NCBI GenBank assembly: GCA_023258655.1
Contig: JALQWO010000057.1
Span: 1-9,144, forward strand
DNA length: 9,144 bases
Direction: 5' to 3'
From: Bacteroidia bacterium
GTDB lineage: Bacteria; Bacteroidota; Bacteroidia; NS11-12g; UBA955
Numbering within the stretch: position 1 is the first letter of the stretch; the number at the start of each line of letters is the position of its first letter. The notes beneath the pieces were generated by a model. It saw only the letters and a program-made list of their open reading frames with translations, did no database searches and had not been told where the DNA came from. A program made the position numbers and the translations under genes. This document shows, in pieces, positions 6,356-9,144 of this stretch.

Positions 6356-6823
6356 TCAGGCCAAAATTTCCCAAGTACGATCGGCCAGCAACCGCACCGT
6401 GTTCAAAAACGTATAAGGCGCATTTCTTCCCCATTCGTAGGGTGCCACCATGCTGAGCACTTGTGTGCCATCATCTTTTTGATAGAGGTGATAAATGCCG
6501 TGTATCACAGGCTCAAAATTGATGTCGGCCTTGTAAATGGCATGAGAAAGTGAGAGTCGGTCTTCGATGGCCTTGGCCTGTTTCATCAGCAATTCTGCCT
6601 GTTTTTTCAGCATGGAAATTTGCTGCTCGGCCTGATGTTGCATACTCTCATGGGCGTTGGCCACAAGCATGCGCTTATCGATGGGCTCAATTTTGGGAGA
6701 GCTCACGCTCAAGGCATAGGGGGCATTGTGGGCATCACCCTGAAATAGGGCATCCTTCAACACCAGCGGCCTGTTGTCTTGAGGGGTTTCTTCGGCGGTA
6801 TCCTGGGGGTTGTCGACCAACAT
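6356..6823 (-). CDS. DUF2452 family protein, function unknown
   Basis: This 155-residue soluble protein has no signal peptide. It begins with a Pro/Gln/Asp-rich, probably disordered segment (1-25). Then comes HNAPYALSVSSPKIEPIDK (32-50), a long Gln/Lys/Glu helix likely to form a coiled coil (about 56-92), and a C-terminal part with YHLYQKDDGTQVLSM (111-125), PYEWG (128-132) and a closing RLLADRTWE. This order of a short core motif, helix, YHLY and EWG is what I recall of DUF2452 proteins, which have no assigned role. The assignment is from memory of the family pattern. It is the last gene of the cluster, 15 bases after asd on the same strand, so it is probably co-transcribed with asd. No recognisable terminator follows it. 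Confidence 0.8.
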   Translation of the reverse strand: MLVDNPQDTAEETPQDNRPLVLKDALFQGDAHNAPYALSVSSPKIEPIDKRMLVANAHESMQHQAEQQISMLKKQAELLMKQAKAIEDRLSLSHAIYKADINFEPVIHGIYHLYQKDDGTQVLSMVAPYEWGRNAPYTFLNTVRLLADRTWEILA

Positions 6824-6838
6824 GATACGACTAACAAC

Positions 6839-7846
6839 TCAATGGGTAAATTGTTCCTTGGCCCAGTCTTTCTCCAGCAACAATTCGGCGATTTGTACGG
6901 CGTTGGTAGCAGCGCCTTTGCGCAAATTGTCTGATACTACCCACATATTGAGGGTGTTGGGTGCGCTTTCGTCTCTGCGGATTCTGCCCACGAATACATC
7001 GTCTTTGTCGTGACAGGTGATGGGCATCGGGTAAAGGTTGTTTTTGGGATCGTCCTGGAGTGTAACGCCTGGTGCTTGGCTGAGCTGTGACTTGACTTCT
7101 TCGATGTGGAAAGGATGCTTGAAAGAAGCGTTCACACTCTCCGAATGGCCGCCCATGGTGGGAATGCGCACGGTGGTAGCGGTGATGTTTAGGTTGGGTA
7201 TTCCCATGATTTTTCGGGTTTCAACCATCATTTTCCACTCTTCTTTGGAGTAGCCGTTGTCGAGAAATACATCGATGTGCGGTAAGGCATTGAAGTCGAT
7301 GGGATGGGGGTATACCGCATCCACGGTTGCATTGTTGCGTTCACCAAGAAGTTGGGCTACACCCTTTTGCCCTGTTCCCGTAACACTTTGGTAGGTACTT
7401 ACTACCACACGCTGCAATTCGTAGGCGTCATGCAGGGGTTTGAGGGCTATCACCATTTGGATGGTAGAGCAGTTGGGGTTTGCAATGATTCGATGTTGGG
7501 GTTGGATGGCGTCTGGATTGACTTCGGGCACTACCAAGGGTACTGAGGGGTCCATCCGCCATGCACTGGAATTGTCAATGACGAAGGTGTTGTTTGCTGC
7601 AAATTTGGGTGCCCATTCGGTGCTTACGTTGCCACCTGCACTAAAAATGGCGATGTGGGGTTTGGCATCAACCGCTTGTTGCAATGAAACAATGGGGTAG
7701 GTTTTGCCTTGAAATTCAATGGTTTTACCCACGCTTTTCGCAGAGGCTGCGGGTAATAGTTCGGTGATGGGGAAGTTTCGTTCCGCCAATACTTCCAGCA
7801 TTTTGGTGCCCACCAGTCCGGTGGCTCCCACTACGGCTATTTTCAT
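6839..7846 (-). CDS. asd: Aspartate-semialdehyde dehydrogenase
   Basis: Asd reduces L-aspartyl-4-phosphate to L-aspartate-4-semialdehyde with NADPH, at the branch point to diaminopimelate/lysine and to homoserine, methionine and threonine. The 335-residue product has the usual length. It shows GATGLVG (7-13) for NADP binding, SSAWR (93-97) for substrate phosphate contact, and ANPNCSTIQM (122-131) with catalytic Cys126. It also shows YQSVTGTGQKG (152-162) with Gln153, and RIPTMGGHSESVN (227-239) with Arg227 and the acid/base His234. All catalytic residues are intact. The ATG at 7846 overlaps the stop of the upstream lipoprotein gene (ATGA), so the two are translationally coupled. No other aspartate-pathway gene is adjacent; its neighbours are a small lipoprotein and a DUF2452 protein. 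Confidence 0.97.
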   Translation of the reverse strand: MKIAVVGATGLVGTKMLEVLAERNFPITELLPAASAKSVGKTIEFQGKTYPIVSLQQAVDAKPHIAIFSAGGNVSTEWAPKFAANNTFVIDNSSAWRMDPSVPLVVPEVNPDAIQPQHRIIANPNCSTIQMVIALKPLHDAYELQRVVVSTYQSVTGTGQKGVAQLLGERNNATVDAVYPHPIDFNALPHIDVFLDNGYSKEEWKMMVETRKIMGIPNLNITATTVRIPTMGGHSESVNASFKHPFHIEEVKSQLSQAPGVTLQDDPKNNLYPMPITCHDKDDVFVGRIRRDESAPNTLNMWVVSDNLRKGAATNAVQIAELLLEKDWAKEQFTH

Positions 7847-8109
7847 GGGTGCTTGGGCTGCAGAGGGGTGTTTTCTGGTGAGGTTTTGGGCAGCGTTTCC
7901 GTGGTTACATCGCCCGGTTTGGCCGACACCGAATCTGTGTTTGTTGTGTCTTGGTAGAGGTCGTCGAACATCGCCTCGTTGCTCAGGCTATCCAAGGAAT
8001 CTTGGGAGTGTTTTTCTGCTTCATTGAAGGCCCCTTCGGGGTTGTTTGAGCAGGCGGCAAAGCCCATGGCGATGCAGCAGATCATGGCAAATGGGAAAGA
8101 GTATTTCAT
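7843..8109 (-). CDS. Small predicted lipoprotein of unknown function
   Basis: The product is 88 residues. It starts MKYSFPFAMICCIAMGFAAC, a Lys-containing N-terminus followed by a hydrophobic run and a lipobox-like FAAC, with the candidate lipidated Cys at 20. The mature part is Ser/Asp/Asn/Thr-rich, acidic, and ends in a Pro-rich tail (TSPENTPLQPKHP), so it is probably disordered and attached to a membrane. I recognise no domain. I chose the ATG at 8109, two bases after the stop of the upstream gene (TAACCATG); an in-frame TTG at 8118 would add three residues. The stop overlaps the asd start by four bases. The tight spacing on both sides supports a real gene, although the sequence itself is low complexity. 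Confidence 0.75.
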   Translation of the reverse strand: MKYSFPFAMICCIAMGFAACSNNPEGAFNEAEKHSQDSLDSLSNEAMFDDLYQDTTNTDSVSAKPGDVTTETLPKTSPENTPLQPKHP

Positions 8110-8111
8110 GG

Positions 8112-8600
8112 TTACCAAATTTCTAGGGTTTCAAGTAGGTCATTCCAAAGGTCGTAATTTTTCATTCCAACCACTGTTTCTTTTTCACAATTCAGCGAAA
8201 TGGCTTCAAGATTCATCGATTTGATTTCATTGGCCGCCAAAAGGTTTGGGTCTACGAGGGTAATAGTGACGGGGTTTGAGCCAAGAACCGTGGCGGTGGT
8301 ATCGTCAAACATGATCCATTCGTAGTTGGGGTTGGTGAGGGTGTTTTGCCAGAAGGAGAGGTCGGCGGAGCGACATTCAATGGCCTCAACGGGCAGGATA
8401 TCGCACCAGCTCATGGCCATGTCTTTGAGTTCTGTGCTGTGCAGTTCCAGGGTGAGTTTGGGTCCGGCGCACCAGCCAATGATTTCTTGCACTTGGCCTA
8501 GGGGGATATCGCCAACGCGAAAGCCAATCCATTCTGCCATGGCGGCGGCGGCATAGCGGGCGTCTGACAGGTCTTGTATGTGGTTAAACTTGAGTTTCAT
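8112..8600 (-). CDS. TrpF-like (phosphoribosylanthranilate isomerase-related) protein lacking the catalytic Cys
   Basis: The 162-residue product resembles TrpF from memory at both ends. Residues 3-24 (LKFNHIQDLSDAR, then AEWIGF) follow the TrpF pattern VKICGITNLEDA...GADAVGF. Residues about 132-160 (EAISLNCEKETVVGMKNYD...LLETLE) follow the TrpF end AVDVSSGVE...PGKKD. The middle ECRSADL may match the TrpF QLHGxE strand. The catalytic Cys of KICG is Asn6 here. The Gly-rich phosphate-binding loops are absent, and the protein is about 40 residues shorter than usual TrpF. It is therefore unlikely to be the tryptophan enzyme. The family link is inference from a few motifs. It is the first gene of the cluster that runs through the lipoprotein, asd and DUF2452 genes. 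A terminator-type hairpin ends about five bases before its ATG. Confidence 0.7.
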   Translation of the reverse strand: MKLKFNHIQDLSDARYAAAAMAEWIGFRVGDIPLGQVQEIIGWCAGPKLTLELHSTELKDMAMSWCDILPVEAIECRSADLSFWQNTLTNPNYEWIMFDDTTATVLGSNPVTITLVDPNLLAANEIKSMNLEAISLNCEKETVVGMKNYDLWNDLLETLEIW

Positions 8601-8605
8601 CGCAT

Positions 8606-8631
8606 AAAAAAGGGCTGCGGTAGCAGCCCTT
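8606..8631 (-). terminator. Intrinsic terminator after the E2 gene
   Basis: AAGGGCTGC (8610-8618) pairs perfectly with GCAGCCCTT (8623-8631) around a four-base loop. On the minus strand the stem runs into six U residues (8611-8606, the first two inside the stem). It lies 9 bases after the E2 stop codon and is a textbook terminator. On the plus strand the stem is followed by AGATTTTT, a weaker tract with no plus-strand gene to end. Its U-tract nearly touches the start of the TrpF-like gene at 8600. Confidence 0.88.
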
Positions 8632-8640
8632 AGATTTTTG

Positions 8641-9144
8641 TTATACCAATAATCGGTAGGGCTCTTCCAGATATTCTTTCAGTGTTTTCAAGAACTGCGC
8701 TCCCATGGCACCATCTACAACACGGTGATCACAGCTCAGCGTAACCTTCATGGTTTTTACGGGTTTTATCTCACCGTTCACAACGCCCACAGTATCCTTT
8801 ACGGTACCTACTGCCAAGATGCACGCATCAGGGGGATTGATGATGGCGGTGAACTCATCGATGCCAAACATGCCCAAGTTGCTGATTGTAAAGGTGTTGC
8901 CCGTCCAATCCTGGGGCTGCAATTTCTTTTCTTTGGCCTTTTTGCCATATTCTTTCACTTCCGCGCTGATTTGGCTGAGTGATTTGTTATCGGCAAAGCG
9001 AACCACAGGCACCAGCAAACCATCTTCTACGGCCATGGCCACACCGATATGGATATGATGGTTGTAGCGTATTTTGGTACCCAACCAACTGGAGTTGATG
9101 TTGGGGTTTTTGCGCAAGGCGGCGGCGGCCGCTTTGATCACGAT
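8641..9144 (-). CDS. Pyruvate dehydrogenase complex E2 (dihydrolipoamide acetyltransferase), C-terminal part
   Basis: E2 transfers the acetyl group from lipoamide to CoA and forms the core of the pyruvate dehydrogenase complex. The last 167 residues are present; the frame runs off the right edge, so the lipoyl and E1/E3-binding domains lie outside. What remains is most of the catalytic acyltransferase domain. It opens with VIKAAAAALRKNPNINSSW and contains IGVAMAVEDGLLVPVV, the SNLGMFGIDEFTAIINPP block and the active-site HRVVDG (His and Asp), 28 residues from the C-terminus. The SNLGMFG...FTAIINPPDACILAVG pattern fits E2 of pyruvate dehydrogenase better than the 2-oxoglutarate enzyme, which typically has NGGVFGS and DHRIIDG. 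The GTG near 9141 is an internal codon, not the start. A terminator follows at 8606-8631. Confidence 0.93.
   Translation of the reverse strand: MVIKAAAAALRKNPNINSSWLGTKIRYNHHIHIGVAMAVEDGLLVPVVRFADNKSLSQISAEVKEYGKKAKEKKLQPQDWTGNTFTISNLGMFGIDEFTAIINPPDACILAVGTVKDTVGVVNGEIKPVKTMKVTLSCDHRVVDGAMGAQFLKTLKEYLEEPYRLLV

Noticed and set aside
9139..9141. GTG near the right edge as the start of the E2 gene
   Set aside because: The frame continues to the edge, and the residue is the internal Val of a conserved VIKAAAAAL block; lipoyl and subunit-binding domains must precede it.
1..9144. CRISPR arrays, insertion sequences, tRNA or rRNA genes, phage or defence genes
   Set aside because: No direct repeat series, terminal inverted repeats with transposase, cloverleaf-like segment or related protein was seen on either strand.

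Overview
The window looks like ordinary chromosomal housekeeping DNA from a member of the Bacteroidota. Three things point there. The gene set and order rimP-nusA-infB encode the short (about 420 residue) NusA of that phylum. Two or three intergenic gaps carry the phylum's promoter signature, TTG/TTTG - 20 bp - TAnnTTTG. Start codons mostly lack a strong Shine-Dalgarno sequence. Base composition is moderate, with a heavy preference for TTG leucine codons. Genus or family cannot be named from this sequence alone.

Layout. Positions 1-2458 (minus strand) hold the transcription/translation operon rimP-nusA-infB. infB is cut by the left edge, so only its first 199 codons are present. Positions 2555-3853 (minus) hold a cyclophilin-type peptidyl-prolyl isomerase lipoprotein preceded by a small conserved-looking protein of unknown function. 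Positions 3937-6311 (plus) hold a two-gene unit, a GH3-family acyl-adenylate enzyme and MurQ (MurNAc-6-phosphate etherase), joined by a TAATG stop/start overlap. Positions 6356-8600 (minus) hold a tight four-gene cluster: a TrpF-like protein lacking the catalytic cysteine, a small lipoprotein, aspartate-semialdehyde dehydrogenase (asd) and a DUF2452 protein. Positions 8641-9144 (minus) hold the C-terminal catalytic end of the pyruvate dehydrogenase E2 subunit, cut by the right edge, followed by a clean intrinsic terminator.

How it fits together. RimP (30S maturation), NusA (elongation/termination factor) and IF-2 (initiation factor) form the widely conserved gene-expression operon. Two control regions in it stand out. 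A terminator-like hairpin with a U-tract lies between a consensus promoter and the rimP start codon. A long GC-rich hairpin followed by a consensus promoter lies between nusA and infB. MurQ belongs to peptidoglycan recycling, Asd to the aspartate pathway that feeds diaminopimelate, lysine, methionine and threonine, and PDH E2 to central carbon metabolism. No stretch over 300 bases lacks a gene. No tRNA, rRNA, CRISPR array, insertion sequence or phage gene was seen.

I see no clear new multi-gene system. The best leads are the possible attenuator in the nusA operon leader, the infB-proximal hairpin and promoter, the TrpF-like probable pseudoenzyme linked to asd, and the translationally coupled GH3-murQ pair.
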